DNA from: Mycolicibacterium elephantis DSM 44368
Lineage (GTDB): Bacteria > Actinomycetota > Actinomycetes > Mycobacteriales > Mycobacteriaceae
NCBI RefSeq assembly: GCF_004014805.1
Contig: NZ_ATDN01000024.1
Span: forward strand, 1 to 64,000
DNA length: 64,000 bases
Direction: 5' to 3'
Shown: in pieces, positions 40,891-49,341 of the stretch
Layout: the number at the start of each line of letters is the position of its first letter
Numbering within the stretch: position 1 is the first letter of the stretch
The notes under the pieces: model-generated
Told to the model about the DNA's origin: nothing
Databases searched by the model: none
The model's input: only the letters and a program-made list of their open reading frames with translations
Program-made: the position numbers and the translations under genes

Positions 40891-43113
40891 TTACTTGCGT
40901 GGCAGGCCGAGGATCATCTGCGCGATGATGTTCAGCTGAATCTCTTTGGTGCCGCCGCCGATGAGCTCGGCGGGCACCCGCAGATAGGGCTCGACGACCG
41001 AGGGGTCGGAGGTGGCGACCATCGCCAGCCGGTCGGTCGAACCCAGGGTGGCGGTGAAGGTGCGGCGCAGGAGCACGTTCATCGCGACCTTGGCGATGCT
41101 CGACGTCGCCGGCGAGTTCTCGCCGTCGAGCAGTCGAAGCGTCTCGCGCACGCCCAGCGCCTTGATGGCGTGCGCGTAGGCGTCGAGTTCCCCGAGTTCG
41201 CGCAGCATGTCGTCGTCGCGTCGCTCGCCGGGCGCCGCGGCCAGTCGCCGCAGGGCCGCGGCCCTGTCGTACTGGACGTATCCGCTGATCGCCGAGCGCT
41301 CTTCGGCCATCGTGGCGATGGCCAGCCCCCATCCTCCGGTCGGCTCACCCAGCAGCATCTCGTCGGGCACGAACACGTCGGTGAGGAACACCTCGTTGAA
41401 CTCGGTGTCGCCGCTGGCCTGTTTGATCGGGGCGACCTCGATCCCCTCTGATCGCATGTCGACGATGAAGTAGCCGATCCCGCGGTGTTTGCGCGCGGTC
41501 GGATCGGTGCGGGCGAGCAGCGCGCCGTAGTCGGCGCGTTGCGCCGACGAGGTCCAGATCTTGTGCCCGTTGATCCGCCATCCGCCGTCCACCTTGGTGG
41601 CGCGGGTGGCCAGCGCGGCGAGGTCGGATCCCGCCCCGGGCTCGCTGAACAGCTGGCACCAGGCGAGTTCGCCGCGCAGCGTGGCGGGTATCAACTTCTC
41701 CTGCAGCTCTTGGGAACCGGCCCGGATCACCGACGGCAGAATCCATTCGGCGATGCCCAGCGAAGGCCGGACCAGCGCGGAGCGCTTGCCGAACTCTTCG
41801 TCGATGATCAGTTGTTGCAGCGGCGTGGCGTCAAGTCCCCACGGCGCGGGCCATTGCGGGGCGATCAGGCCGGCCTCGGCGATGGTCGTGCGCTGCGGTC
41901 CGGTGGCGAAGTGCTCGTAGTCGCCTTGCCGTCCCGGCCCTTCGTTGCGCTGGGCGGCGGCCGAATCCAGGGTCGCTGCCACCCGGGTCCGGAAGCCGGC
42001 CTCGGCATCGCCCAGGTCGACGGCGAAGCCGCGCGCCTGGGTCGTCGTGGCCTCCCCCAGCCGCCGGGCCCAACTGCTCCTGGTGCCGATCGACCCGGCC
42101 AGGCTGGTGGCGCGCCGCCAGTACAGGTGCAGATCGTGCTCCCAGGTGAAGCCGATGGCGCCGAACATCATCAAGGTGTCCAGGACCAGGTCCGGGCAAC
42201 CGATCACTGCCATCAGGGCGGCCCCGGATGCCGCCATGGCGTGCTGTTCGACGGGCTCCGCCGCCGCGCGCACCGCGTCCCACGCCGCCGCGCTTGCCAG
42301 TTCGGTGTCGACCAGCAGCATCGCCGCGTTGTGTTGCAGCGCTTGGAAGGTGCCGATCGGCGCGCCGAACTGTTCCCTGGTGCGCAGGTGTTCGGTCGCG
42401 GCCTCGACGCACCACTGGGCGATCCCCGCGGCCACGCACGCCGTCAGCGCGACAGCGGTGAACAGCGCGCGTTCATCGTCGACGCCGGGCAGCGCGTCGG
42501 CCACCCGGTGCTCGGCCAGCCGCAGCACTCCGAGGTCGGTGAGCAGGTCGGTGCCCGCAACGGGCTCGACGGTGACCGAGGGTTCGGTGGTGTCGACGGC
42601 CAGCCACACCGTGTCGCCGTCGTCGGTGCGGGCGCCGACCAAAGCGACTCCAGCCGAACAGATTCCCGCGCTCACCTCTGATGCACCGCTGACCAGCCAG
42701 CCGTCGCCGTCGGCACGGGCGCTGAAGTTTCCGTCCTGCGGCAGGACCAGAGCGCCCGGCACGCCGGTGGCAAGCCCGGTGAGCAAGGCGTCGGTCGCCG
42801 GCGAGGGGTCGGCCAGCAGCGCGACCGCGCCTGAGGTGACAGTGGGCAGCAGCGGTCCGGCCAGCGCCGCCTTGCCGGCAGCCTCCAGCACGCAGGCGAC
42901 GTCGAGCAGCTCTCCACCCTGGCCGCCGTAGCGTTCGGGTAGGTGAACGGCGTGAAAGCCGTTGGTGGTGAACTCATTCCACCACGTGGGCAGCCGCCCC
43001 TGCGCCAGCGCGTCGAACGCCGCGCGCGTCGACGCTATCGGGGCGCGCCGCGCCGCGAACTGGGCGACGGCGCCGGCGAGTTCGCGCTGCTCCGGGGTGA
43101 GCGCCACTGTCAC
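40891..43113 (-). CDS. Double-domain acyl-CoA dehydrogenase (FadE34-like)
   Basis: The 740-residue protein is a fusion of two acyl-CoA dehydrogenase domains: about 1-350 (LRTREQFGAPIGTFQALQ, MFGAIGFTWEHDLHLYW) and 360-740 (FSEPGAGSDLAALATRA, NGHKIWTSSAQ, GGGTKEIQLNIIAQMILGL). It is the single-chain form of an alpha2beta2 steroid-type enzyme such as FadE34. The start GTG at 43113 follows AAGGAGG; another GTG six bases later is possible. The ORF continues 223 codons upstream, but that part crosses a perfect operator and is not protein-like. Confidence 0.88.
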   Translation of the reverse strand: MTVALTPEQRELAGAVAQFAARRAPIASTRAAFDALAQGRLPTWWNEFTTNGFHAVHLPERYGGQGGELLDVACVLEAAGKAALAGPLLPTVTSGAVALLADPSPATDALLTGLATGVPGALVLPQDGNFSARADGDGWLVSGASEVSAGICSAGVALVGARTDDGDTVWLAVDTTEPSVTVEPVAGTDLLTDLGVLRLAEHRVADALPGVDDERALFTAVALTACVAAGIAQWCVEAATEHLRTREQFGAPIGTFQALQHNAAMLLVDTELASAAAWDAVRAAAEPVEQHAMAASGAALMAVIGCPDLVLDTLMMFGAIGFTWEHDLHLYWRRATSLAGSIGTRSSWARRLGEATTTQARGFAVDLGDAEAGFRTRVAATLDSAAAQRNEGPGRQGDYEHFATGPQRTTIAEAGLIAPQWPAPWGLDATPLQQLIIDEEFGKRSALVRPSLGIAEWILPSVIRAGSQELQEKLIPATLRGELAWCQLFSEPGAGSDLAALATRATKVDGGWRINGHKIWTSSAQRADYGALLARTDPTARKHRGIGYFIVDMRSEGIEVAPIKQASGDTEFNEVFLTDVFVPDEMLLGEPTGGWGLAIATMAEERSAISGYVQYDRAAALRRLAAAPGERRDDDMLRELGELDAYAHAIKALGVRETLRLLDGENSPATSSIAKVAMNVLLRRTFTATLGSTDRLAMVATSDPSVVEPYLRVPAELIGGGTKEIQLNIIAQMILGLPRK

Positions 43114-43290
43114 AGGGCCTCCTTGGCGGTGCGGGGGGCGGTGTCTGAAGAAGTATGCGGCCGCCACGACCGCCTCCGGCGTTGGCGCGGGGTTCCTGCC
43201 GAGTTCGCGGACGGCCTTGGAGTGGGCGAGCGGCGGCATGGAGTCGGCTTCATTCACCCGTTGCCACGATGCTCGATTCACCTCGGTCAC

Positions 43291-43309
43291 ACGAGACGAA
43301 CCGTCTCGT
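43291..43309. promoter_or_regulatory. Perfect palindrome between TetR and FadE34-like gene
   Basis: ACGAGACGAACCGTCTCGT has perfect 8-base arms and a 3-base centre. It lies in the divergent region between the TetR gene (start 43384) and the acyl-CoA dehydrogenase (start 43113). It is the likely TetR operator. Confidence 0.65.
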
Positions 43310-43337
43310 CTTGCCAAAGGGTAATCGGCGCTGGCAC

Positions 43338-43370
43338 CATCTGTAAAGACCGGACAGTTCCGGACAGATG
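43338..43370. promoter_or_regulatory. CATCTGT/ACAGATG inverted repeat with CCGGACAG repeats
   Basis: CATCTGT (43338-43344) and ACAGATG (43364-43370) are inverted around two direct copies of CCGGACAG spaced by two bases, just before the ribosome site of the TetR gene. It could be a second operator or part of the leader of this mRNA. Confidence 0.35.
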
Positions 43371-43383
43371 TGGGAGAAGGCCA

Positions 43384-43956
43384 TTGACCAGCCCCGCGGG
43401 CGCTCCGCGCCGTCGCAGCGAGAAATCGCGCGTGGCGATCGTCAAGGCCACCAAGGAGTTGTTGTTGGAGCGTGGCTTCGACGGCCTGAGCATCGAAGCC
43501 GTGGCCGCCCGCGCCGGGGTCGGAAAGCAGACCATCTACCGCTGGTGGCCGAGCAGGCCGGCGCTCGTCGCCGATGTTCTGCTCGAGGACGCCGACAGAA
43601 TTCTGCGCCCCGTCGACCGCACGGAGGACCTCCTCGCCGATCTGATCCAGTGGTCGGTGAGGCTCGCCGCAGCGCTGACCACCGCCCGCGGCAACGCCAT
43701 GCTGCGGATCCTCACCGTGGCCGGACTGGAGCACGAAGACACCAGGGCGCGGATGTACGCCGCCTTCAGCGTGCCGTTGCACGACAGCGTGCGGTCGCGG
43801 TTGACCGCAGACGGTGTCGACGAACCGACCGCTCAGGCCGCCGCCGACGCCATCGTGGGCGGCATCGTCTATTCGATCCTCAACGAGGGCAGGGCGTTTC
43901 GACGCACCCGCGCCGAGGCCATCACCCGCACCGTGCTCAGCGGCGTCGTGGGCTGA
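43384..43956 (+). CDS. TetR family regulator
   Basis: The 190-residue repressor has the helix-turn-helix DGLSIEAVAARAGVGKQTIYRWWPSRPAL split over two blocks (residues ~33-60), then a ligand domain. The TTG start is used because GGGAGAAGG lies before it. The overlapping ATG-start frame at 43368 is a shadow. It is divergent from the FadE34-like operon with a perfect palindrome between, so it most likely controls that operon and itself. Confidence 0.86.
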   Translation: MTSPAGAPRRRSEKSRVAIVKATKELLLERGFDGLSIEAVAARAGVGKQTIYRWWPSRPALVADVLLEDADRILRPVDRTEDLLADLIQWSVRLAAALTTARGNAMLRILTVAGLEHEDTRARMYAAFSVPLHDSVRSRLTADGVDEPTAQAAADAIVGGIVYSILNEGRAFRRTRAEAITRTVLSGVVG

Positions 43957-43963
43957 GCGCGTC

Positions 43964-44434
43964 TCATTCGCCGATGTGGTCGTGGATCAGCGTGTGCCCG
44001 GTGCCCTTCTCCACCACGCGCGCCAGCAGATCCCGCAGCGTTTCCTGCTCTTGCGGGGTCAGTACGTCGAACACCGCGTCGTGCGCGGCGATCGCGTCCC
44101 TGACCGCCGCGGTCGCCACGTGGATGCCCTCGTCGGTCAGGTAGGCCCGCAGGATCTTCGCGTGGTGAGGGTCGGGCTTTCGCTCCACCAGGCCACGTTG
44201 CTCGAGCGCCTTGAGCGCCAACTGCACCCCCTGGGGGCTGATCAGCAGCCGCCTGGCGATCTCGGCGCCGGACAGTCCCGGCTCGTTGGCGAGCTGGCGA
44301 AGCACACCGATCTGTGCGGTGCTGACGCCGTGGCTGCTGATCGCGTCGTTGACCGCCGTCAGCGCGAAGTACCACGCCTGCTTGAGATGCCACAGCGTGT
44401 TGTCGACCAGTTCCATGCTCGTCTGTCGTGCCAC
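43964..44434 (-). CDS. MarR family regulator
   Basis: The 156-residue winged-helix protein has SGAEIARRLLISPQGVQLALKALEQRGLVERKP across residues ~55-88, the MarR recognition helix and wing. The start is GTG. It is the last gene of the second Rieske operon, 4 bases after the amidohydrolase, and ends 7 bases from the convergent TetR gene. A phenolic or acidic catabolite could be its effector; this is inferred from the family. Confidence 0.85.
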   Translation of the reverse strand: MARQTSMELVDNTLWHLKQAWYFALTAVNDAISSHGVSTAQIGVLRQLANEPGLSGAEIARRLLISPQGVQLALKALEQRGLVERKPDPHHAKILRAYLTDEGIHVATAAVRDAIAAHDAVFDVLTPQEQETLRDLLARVVEKGTGHTLIHDHIGE

Positions 44435-44438
44435 TGCG

Positions 44439-45692
44439 CTAGCTCCCGTCGTGCTTGTAGACGCGTCCGCCCTTCATCACGAACCGCACATCAAGTGTGG
44501 CCGCGATGTCGACCGACGGATCACCCGGGACGGCGACGATGTCGGCGAGGTATCCCGGGGCCAGACGACCCAGTTCGTCGTCGGCCTCGATGAGCTCCGC
44601 GCTGGTGACCGTCGCGGCCCGAAGCGCCTGCATCGGCGTCATACCGCGGTCGACCAGCGCACAGAGCTCTTTGGCGTTCTGCCCGTGCGGGATCGCCGGG
44701 GCATCGGTTCCGCACGCGATGCGCACCCCGGCCGCGATCGCCTTGGGCAGCATGGCCTGCGCGCGGGGAAAGACCTCGTTGGCCTTCTTGCGCAGCTCCG
44801 GCGCGATCCGGTCGACGGCCATGGCCTCGGTGAGATACGTCGTCGAGACCAGGAACGTGCCGGTGTCGGCCATGAGCTTGATGGTGTCGTCGCTGGCGAG
44901 GAAGCCGTGCTCGATGCAGTCGATCCCCGCCCGGATGCAGGCGCGAATGGCGCTGTCCCCCACCGCGTGTGCGGCGACCCGCACGCCGGCTCGATGCGCC
45001 TCGTCGGCGATCGCGGCGAACTCCTCGTCCGAGTACTGCTGCGCGCCCGGCGCGGTGCTGTGCGACATCACGCCGCCCGACGCCGACACCTTGATCAGCT
45101 TGGCGCCGTGGCGAACCTGATACCGCACGCATGCCCGGACGTCGTCGACGCCGTTGGCAATGCCCTCCGCGACCGACAGCGGCATGATGCCGGGGGCCAA
45201 TCGCTGAAACACCGTGGGGTCCAGGTGCCCGCCGTAGGGAGTGACCGCGTGGCCGGCGGGATAGATCCGGGGGCCGTCGTGCCAGCCGGCGTCGACGGCG
45301 CGTTGCAGTGCGACGTCGAGCAGATAGCCGCCCGTCTTGACCATCAGGCCGAGGTTGCGCACCGTGGTGAACCCCGCGTCCAGCGTGCTGCGGGCGTTGA
45401 CCGCGCCACGCAGGGTCCGAAACACCGGATCGTCCTGCACACCGTGCATCGGGCTCGGCAGCCCCTCGGGCCCGCCCGGCCCGCCGATGAGCAGGTTCAG
45501 CTCCATGTCCATCAGTCCGGGAAGCAGGGTGACATCGCCGAGGTCGAGCTGGGTGGCCGAATCAGGTGGCGGCTCAGCCGGATTGACCGAGACGATCCGG
45601 TCGTCCTCGATGACCAGCACGGCGGGCGAGCGCACCTCGCCCGCCACCACGTCGGCCCAGCGCTTTGCGCGCAGGACGGTCAGCCCCGTCAT
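44439..45692 (-). CDS. Amidohydrolase/imidazolonepropionase-like protein, HxH lost
   Basis: The 417-residue TIM-barrel amidohydrolase resembles the Xaa-Pro dipeptidase/imidazolonepropionase-like group. Later metal-site residues look normal: KLIKVSASGG with the lysine, VAAHAVGD, CIEHGF and CGTDAP. The first motif, normally HxH after LLPGLxD, reads E64-L-N66 (LMDMELNLL). The enzyme may hold one metal only or be inactive. Its ATG overlaps the small partner gene (ATGA). Confidence 0.83.
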   Translation of the reverse strand: MTGLTVLRAKRWADVVAGEVRSPAVLVIEDDRIVSVNPAEPPPDSATQLDLGDVTLLPGLMDMELNLLIGGPGGPEGLPSPMHGVQDDPVFRTLRGAVNARSTLDAGFTTVRNLGLMVKTGGYLLDVALQRAVDAGWHDGPRIYPAGHAVTPYGGHLDPTVFQRLAPGIMPLSVAEGIANGVDDVRACVRYQVRHGAKLIKVSASGGVMSHSTAPGAQQYSDEEFAAIADEAHRAGVRVAAHAVGDSAIRACIRAGIDCIEHGFLASDDTIKLMADTGTFLVSTTYLTEAMAVDRIAPELRKKANEVFPRAQAMLPKAIAAGVRIACGTDAPAIPHGQNAKELCALVDRGMTPMQALRAATVTSAELIEADDELGRLAPGYLADIVAVPGDPSVDIAATLDVRFVMKGGRVYKHDGS

Positions 45693-46018
45693 GGAACGGG
45701 TTCAGACACACAGTCCAGCCTCGTGGCTCCGGAGTCAGGCACGCGGGGCTGCTTCCAGCACTCGACGGGGAATGACACCATGATCATCGAGTACAGCAGG
45801 CGTATCAGGTTGAGCACGTCCTCGGGCATGTCGTCCAACGAGAACTTGTCGCAGTAGGCGATCGCCTCCTCGGCGCGGGGGGTGATCGCGTCGTAGAACG
45901 CCTGCATCTCGGGCATGGTGCTGGCCATCCGCTTCTGGTAACGCTCGGGTTCGGTGGCCAGACACCAGTCCGAGAAGCGTTCCAGGTCGGCGAATTCGGG
46001 CGGCAGCATCGCAGCCAT
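45689..46018 (-). CDS. Small partner protein of Rieske oxygenase (second copy)
   Basis: The 109-residue paralogue of the protein at 36670 has ERFSDWCLATEPERYQKR, EEAIAYCDKFSLDDMPED and LNLIRLLYSMIMVSFPVE. The two share most residues in these blocks. It starts 5 bases after the oxygenase stop and overlaps the amidohydrolase (ATGA). The repeated order oxygenase-small protein supports a real functional pair. The family is unknown to me. Confidence 0.8.
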   Translation of the reverse strand: MAAMLPPEFADLERFSDWCLATEPERYQKRMASTMPEMQAFYDAITPRAEEAIAYCDKFSLDDMPEDVLNLIRLLYSMIMVSFPVECWKQPRVPDSGATRLDCVSEPVP

Positions 46019-46023
46019 CGGTA

Positions 46024-47289
46024 TCACACCCCCGCCGTCTTGCGCTGGTAGTCCTCCACCCATGCGGCGGTCTCCTTGTGCAGGTGGCGGATCAGCACCT
46101 CCTGGTCGCACAGCAGGAACCTGTCGACCGCCCGGCTCTCCACCATTGTCTGCGTCGCTTCGAGGGTGTTGGCGTCCTGCAGCCCGTACTCCTTGAACGA
46201 GACCGCGGCCAGTTCCTGGGCGACGCGCTCGCGCGGGGTGCGCGGCTGCGGGAAGTACAGCGTGCCCTCGAAGATGTGCGTGTTGTGCGACGTCGGCCAG
46301 TAGTGGTAGGTCAGATACCAACCCTGGCCCCAGATCAGGATGGTGAAGTTGGGGAACAGCTGGAAGGAGTCCAGGCCCCACGGATCGCACTTGGCGGGGT
46401 TGACGCCGTCGGGCATCGGCCCGAGATCCGGTTTGTCCCACGGGCCGAAAAGACCGCTCTGGCAGATGTCTTCGATCGGCTTGCGCATGGTGGGGTCCAA
46501 CTCCCACGCGCGGATTCCCGACGTGCTGACCAGTCGGTGCGGTCCGTCGATCCGGTAGTGCGGCGCCTCGAAGCCCGCCTCGGCGGCCGCCTTGGAGAAC
46601 GTCGACGGCGACTGGTTCGCGTGCAGAATCGGCGCGTGGTAGAACTCCTGGAATGCGTCCATGTACAGCTTCCAGTTGGCCTTGACCTCCGAGCGGTACT
46701 GCCACCGCGAGGTCATCCGATCGAACGGGTAGCCCTCCAGGCCGGTGACCATCGGACCGAGGAATTCGCGCAGCGACTGCTCGGGTTCGGGCGCGAAGTT
46801 GACGAAGATGAACCCTTCCCAGACGTCGCAGTGCACCGGCACCAGCCCGAACCGGCTCTTGTCGAGGTCGAAGAACTCCTCTTCCTGCTGGACGAAGGTC
46901 AGGTTGCCGTCGAGGTCGTAGCGCCAGGCGTGGTACTTGCAGGTGAACTGCTTGCAGAACCCGCTGGTCTCCTCCAGCGGCATGTCGTTCCACACCAGCT
47001 TGTTGCCGCGGTGCCGGCAGACGTTGTGAAAGGCCTTGACCTCGCCGGCGGAGTTGCGCACCACGATGATCGAGGTGTTGGCGACCTTCAGCTCTTTGGT
47101 GAAGTAGCTGCCCTTGCGCGGAAGCTGTTCTGTCCGGCCGACATTCAGCCACGCCCGCTTGAACACCGCCTGGCGTTCGGCCTCGTAGAACTCGGGGCTG
47201 ATGGAGTCCTCGTAGGACACCGGCTCGGTGCCCAGCTGCGGGTAGTGCTGTGTCCAGCTGCCTTCGGGAGGTTTGGGAAATCGAGCCAT
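46024..47289 (-). CDS. Rieske-type oxygenase alpha subunit (second copy)
   Basis: The 421-residue protein has a Rieske domain with C91-x-H93 and C117-xx-H120 and the catalytic segment NWKLYMDAFQEFYHAPILH. The start MARFPKPPEGSW corresponds to MGRWPKPPEGSW of the first copy; a 12-residue longer ORF start is rejected. Like the copy at 37010 it has no reductase or classical beta subunit beside it and is followed by a small partner protein. A degenerate KstR2-like box lies 75 bases upstream. Confidence 0.9.
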   Translation of the reverse strand: MARFPKPPEGSWTQHYPQLGTEPVSYEDSISPEFYEAERQAVFKRAWLNVGRTEQLPRKGSYFTKELKVANTSIIVVRNSAGEVKAFHNVCRHRGNKLVWNDMPLEETSGFCKQFTCKYHAWRYDLDGNLTFVQQEEEFFDLDKSRFGLVPVHCDVWEGFIFVNFAPEPEQSLREFLGPMVTGLEGYPFDRMTSRWQYRSEVKANWKLYMDAFQEFYHAPILHANQSPSTFSKAAAEAGFEAPHYRIDGPHRLVSTSGIRAWELDPTMRKPIEDICQSGLFGPWDKPDLGPMPDGVNPAKCDPWGLDSFQLFPNFTILIWGQGWYLTYHYWPTSHNTHIFEGTLYFPQPRTPRERVAQELAAVSFKEYGLQDANTLEATQTMVESRAVDRFLLCDQEVLIRHLHKETAAWVEDYQRKTAGV

Positions 47290-47363
47290 TGCATGTTCCT
47301 GTCGACACGGGATCGCGGTACACAAAGCCTGCAGCGCTGACCGTATCTGCTCGGGTGGTCAAT

Positions 47364-47377
47364 CGCAAGTAGTTGAT
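47364..47377. promoter_or_regulatory. Degenerate KstR2-like box
   Basis: CGCAAGTAGTTGAT, read in the opposite direction ATCAACTACTTGCG, resembles the box at 39172 with one mismatch in the core and changed ends. It lies 75 bases upstream of the second Rieske oxygenase gene, the same context as at 39172. Confidence 0.4.
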
Positions 47378-47397
47378 ACACCGGCGGGCGCGCTCCT

Positions 47398-47419
47398 CGC
47401 CCAAAGGGACATTTGGGCG
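47398..47419. terminator. Hairpin after TetR gene
   Basis: CGCCCAAA and TTTGGGCG form perfect 8-base arms around a 6-base loop, 49 bases downstream of the TetR stop. It is probably the terminator of that gene. An operator role cannot be excluded. Confidence 0.5.
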
Positions 47420-47467
47420 GGAAAGTGCGAGTAGATCCCGCCAGAACGTCGATCTCGGCGGAGTGTG

Positions 47468-48070
47468 TCACGGCAGTTTGATCGCCGAGACGTACATATC
47501 GACGATCGGCCGGTAGAGGTCGACGTCGTCGAGCTCACTGCCGAGCACGATCGCGTCGCTGGTCGCGATCAGCACCTGGGCGAACGTCAACCGGGGAATC
47601 ATCAACGTTCCCCCGAGCGAGTTGACCCCGTCGATGATGAACTTGGCCAGCGCCTCGACCACTTCGGATCGTTTGGCGGCCACCCGCTCCCGCGCGTCCG
47701 GGTTGCGCAGCAGGTAGAGCGTGAACTCGTGCCCGAGCGCGGCGTGCTCGGCGCCGCGGTCGCGGCTCAGTTCACGCCATCGCTTGGCGATCTCGTCGCG
47801 CTCGCGCGCCCCCACCTGGTTCGCCGCCGACATCACCTCGGCGAAGTTGTCAAAGTAGCGCCGCCAGTACCGGTCGCTGACGGCCAGGAACAATTCCTCT
47901 TTGGTGGCGAAGTGCTTGTAGATGGCGCCCTTGGTGTAGCCGGCCGCATACGCGATGTCGTCGAGAGTCGCTGCCGTAAAACCTTTTTCGCCGAACACAT
48001 TCTCCGCGGCGTCCAACAGCAGGGAACGGGTGTGCTCCAGGCGCCGTTCCCGCGTCCAACGCTCGACCAT
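47468..48070 (-). CDS. TetR family regulator
   Basis: The 200-residue repressor has the helix-turn-helix TAATLDDIAYAAGYTKGAIYKHFATKEELF across two blocks (residues ~28-56). The start MVERWTRERR is chosen because the palindrome GGTTTCTGAGAAACC lies 18 bases upstream; the 71-residue ORF extension crosses it. It is divergent from the AveC/MoxR/VWA operon, so this is the likely target together with its own gene. Confidence 0.87.
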   Translation of the reverse strand: MVERWTRERRLEHTRSLLLDAAENVFGEKGFTAATLDDIAYAAGYTKGAIYKHFATKEELFLAVSDRYWRRYFDNFAEVMSAANQVGARERDEIAKRWRELSRDRGAEHAALGHEFTLYLLRNPDARERVAAKRSEVVEALAKFIIDGVNSLGGTLMIPRLTFAQVLIATSDAIVLGSELDDVDLYRPIVDMYVSAIKLP

Positions 48071-48087
48071 GCGAAAAGTCTGCCACA

Positions 48088-48102
48088 GGTTTCTGAGAAA
48101 CC
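48088..48102. promoter_or_regulatory. TetR operator palindrome GGTTTCT-G-AGAAACC
   Basis: A perfect 7-base inverted repeat around one base lies between the TetR gene (start 48070) and the AveC-like gene (start 48174). It is the probable operator for both divergent promoters. Confidence 0.65.
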
Positions 48103-48173
48103 ATTGAGTTCGCCAGATACTCATCGGTATATTCACACGGGTCGCGCCACCGATGCGTGACCGAGGAGGCGTG

Positions 48174-49340
48174 GTGAGCGAACTGTCGAACAAGAAGGCC
48201 CCGGCCACCGAGTCGCTGAGCACGGTCGGCCGTCTCGACGAGCCGACGGTACGGCCCTCGAGACGGGTCAAGATCTGGGCCACGGTCGGCGGGCTGATCC
48301 TGGTCTTCCAGCTCTACGTCTGGATCCGGTGGATCACCGGGCCGTACTTCACCCCGGTCGACCCGGGCCCGACCGATCCGCCGACGTTCATGAAGGTCGC
48401 GCTGATGATGTGGCAGATCGGCTCGCCGGCGCTGTTCCCCGTCGCGATCTGGTGGTTCATCGTGCGGCCGTGGCGACGCGAACGCCGAATCACGTTGGAC
48501 GGCATGATCATGGTGTCCACCGGGCTGTTCTTCTTCCAGGATCCGCTGCTCAACTACATCAACACCTGGTGCACCTACAACGCGTGGGCGTTCAACAGGG
48601 GTTCGTGGGCACCGCACGTTCCCGGCTGGCTCTCGCCCGAACGACCGGGCGCCCAGGTCGCCGAACCGTTGGGCATCAACGTCTCCGGCTACGCGTTCGG
48701 CGTGCTGCTGTGCACGATCGTGGGTTGCTGGGTCATGCGCAAGGCCAAGGAGCGGTGGCCGAACCTCGGCACCAAGGGACTGATCGCCGTCGCGGCGGTG
48801 TGGGCGTTCTTCTTCGACTTCGTGATGGAAGGCCTCGTCCTGATGCCACTGGGGATGTACACCTTCCCCGGCGCCATCCAGTCGCTGTCGATCAACGCGG
48901 GCACCTACTACCAGTGGCCGATCTATGAGGGCTTCATGTGGGGCGGCGTGCAGGCCGCGCTGTGCTGCCTTCGGTTCTTCACCGACGACCGCGGCCGCAC
49001 CGTCGTCGAGAAGGGACTCGACGACATCCGAGGCGGTTTCGCCAAGCAGCAGTTCGTCCGCTTCCTGGCGATCTTCGCCGCCATCAGCGCGTCGTTCTTC
49101 GTCTTCTACATCATCCCCGCGCAGTTCATGGCGACCCACGCCGACCCGTGGCCCGAGGATGTGCAGAAGCGCTCGTACTTCACCTCGGGCCTGTGCGGCG
49201 ACGGCACCGACCGGCCGTGCCCCGATCCGTCGCTGCCCATCCCGACCAGGCACTCGGGTTACATCAACACCGACGGCGAACTCGTGCTGCCGGAGGGCGT
49301 GGAGATGCCCGCGGTCGTACCGCACGAACGGAGCGAATGA
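48174..49340 (+). CDS. AveC-like (spirocyclase family) membrane protein
   Basis: The 388-residue integral membrane protein has about six hydrophobic segments (for example WATVGGLILVFQLYVWI, TLDGMIMVSTGLFFF, GLIAVAAVWAFFFDFVMEG and FLAIFAAISASFFVFYIIP). It resembles the AveC family named after the avermectin spiroketal/reduction protein. The GTG at 48174 follows GAGGAGG by 4 bases; GTG 48171 and ATG 48153 are alternatives. It is followed by an ATPase and a VWA gene, which suggests that a membrane complex or enzyme is matured by them. The substrate is unknown. Confidence 0.78.
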   Translation: MSELSNKKAPATESLSTVGRLDEPTVRPSRRVKIWATVGGLILVFQLYVWIRWITGPYFTPVDPGPTDPPTFMKVALMMWQIGSPALFPVAIWWFIVRPWRRERRITLDGMIMVSTGLFFFQDPLLNYINTWCTYNAWAFNRGSWAPHVPGWLSPERPGAQVAEPLGINVSGYAFGVLLCTIVGCWVMRKAKERWPNLGTKGLIAVAAVWAFFFDFVMEGLVLMPLGMYTFPGAIQSLSINAGTYYQWPIYEGFMWGGVQAALCCLRFFTDDRGRTVVEKGLDDIRGGFAKQQFVRFLAIFAAISASFFVFYIIPAQFMATHADPWPEDVQKRSYFTSGLCGDGTDRPCPDPSLPIPTRHSGYINTDGELVLPEGVEMPAVVPHERSE

Positions 49341-49341
49341 G

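Noticed and set aside
43114..43782. N-terminal extension of the double-domain acyl-CoA dehydrogenase
   Set aside because: It would run through the perfect TetR operator and antisense to the TetR gene; a good ribosome site precedes the GTG at 43113.
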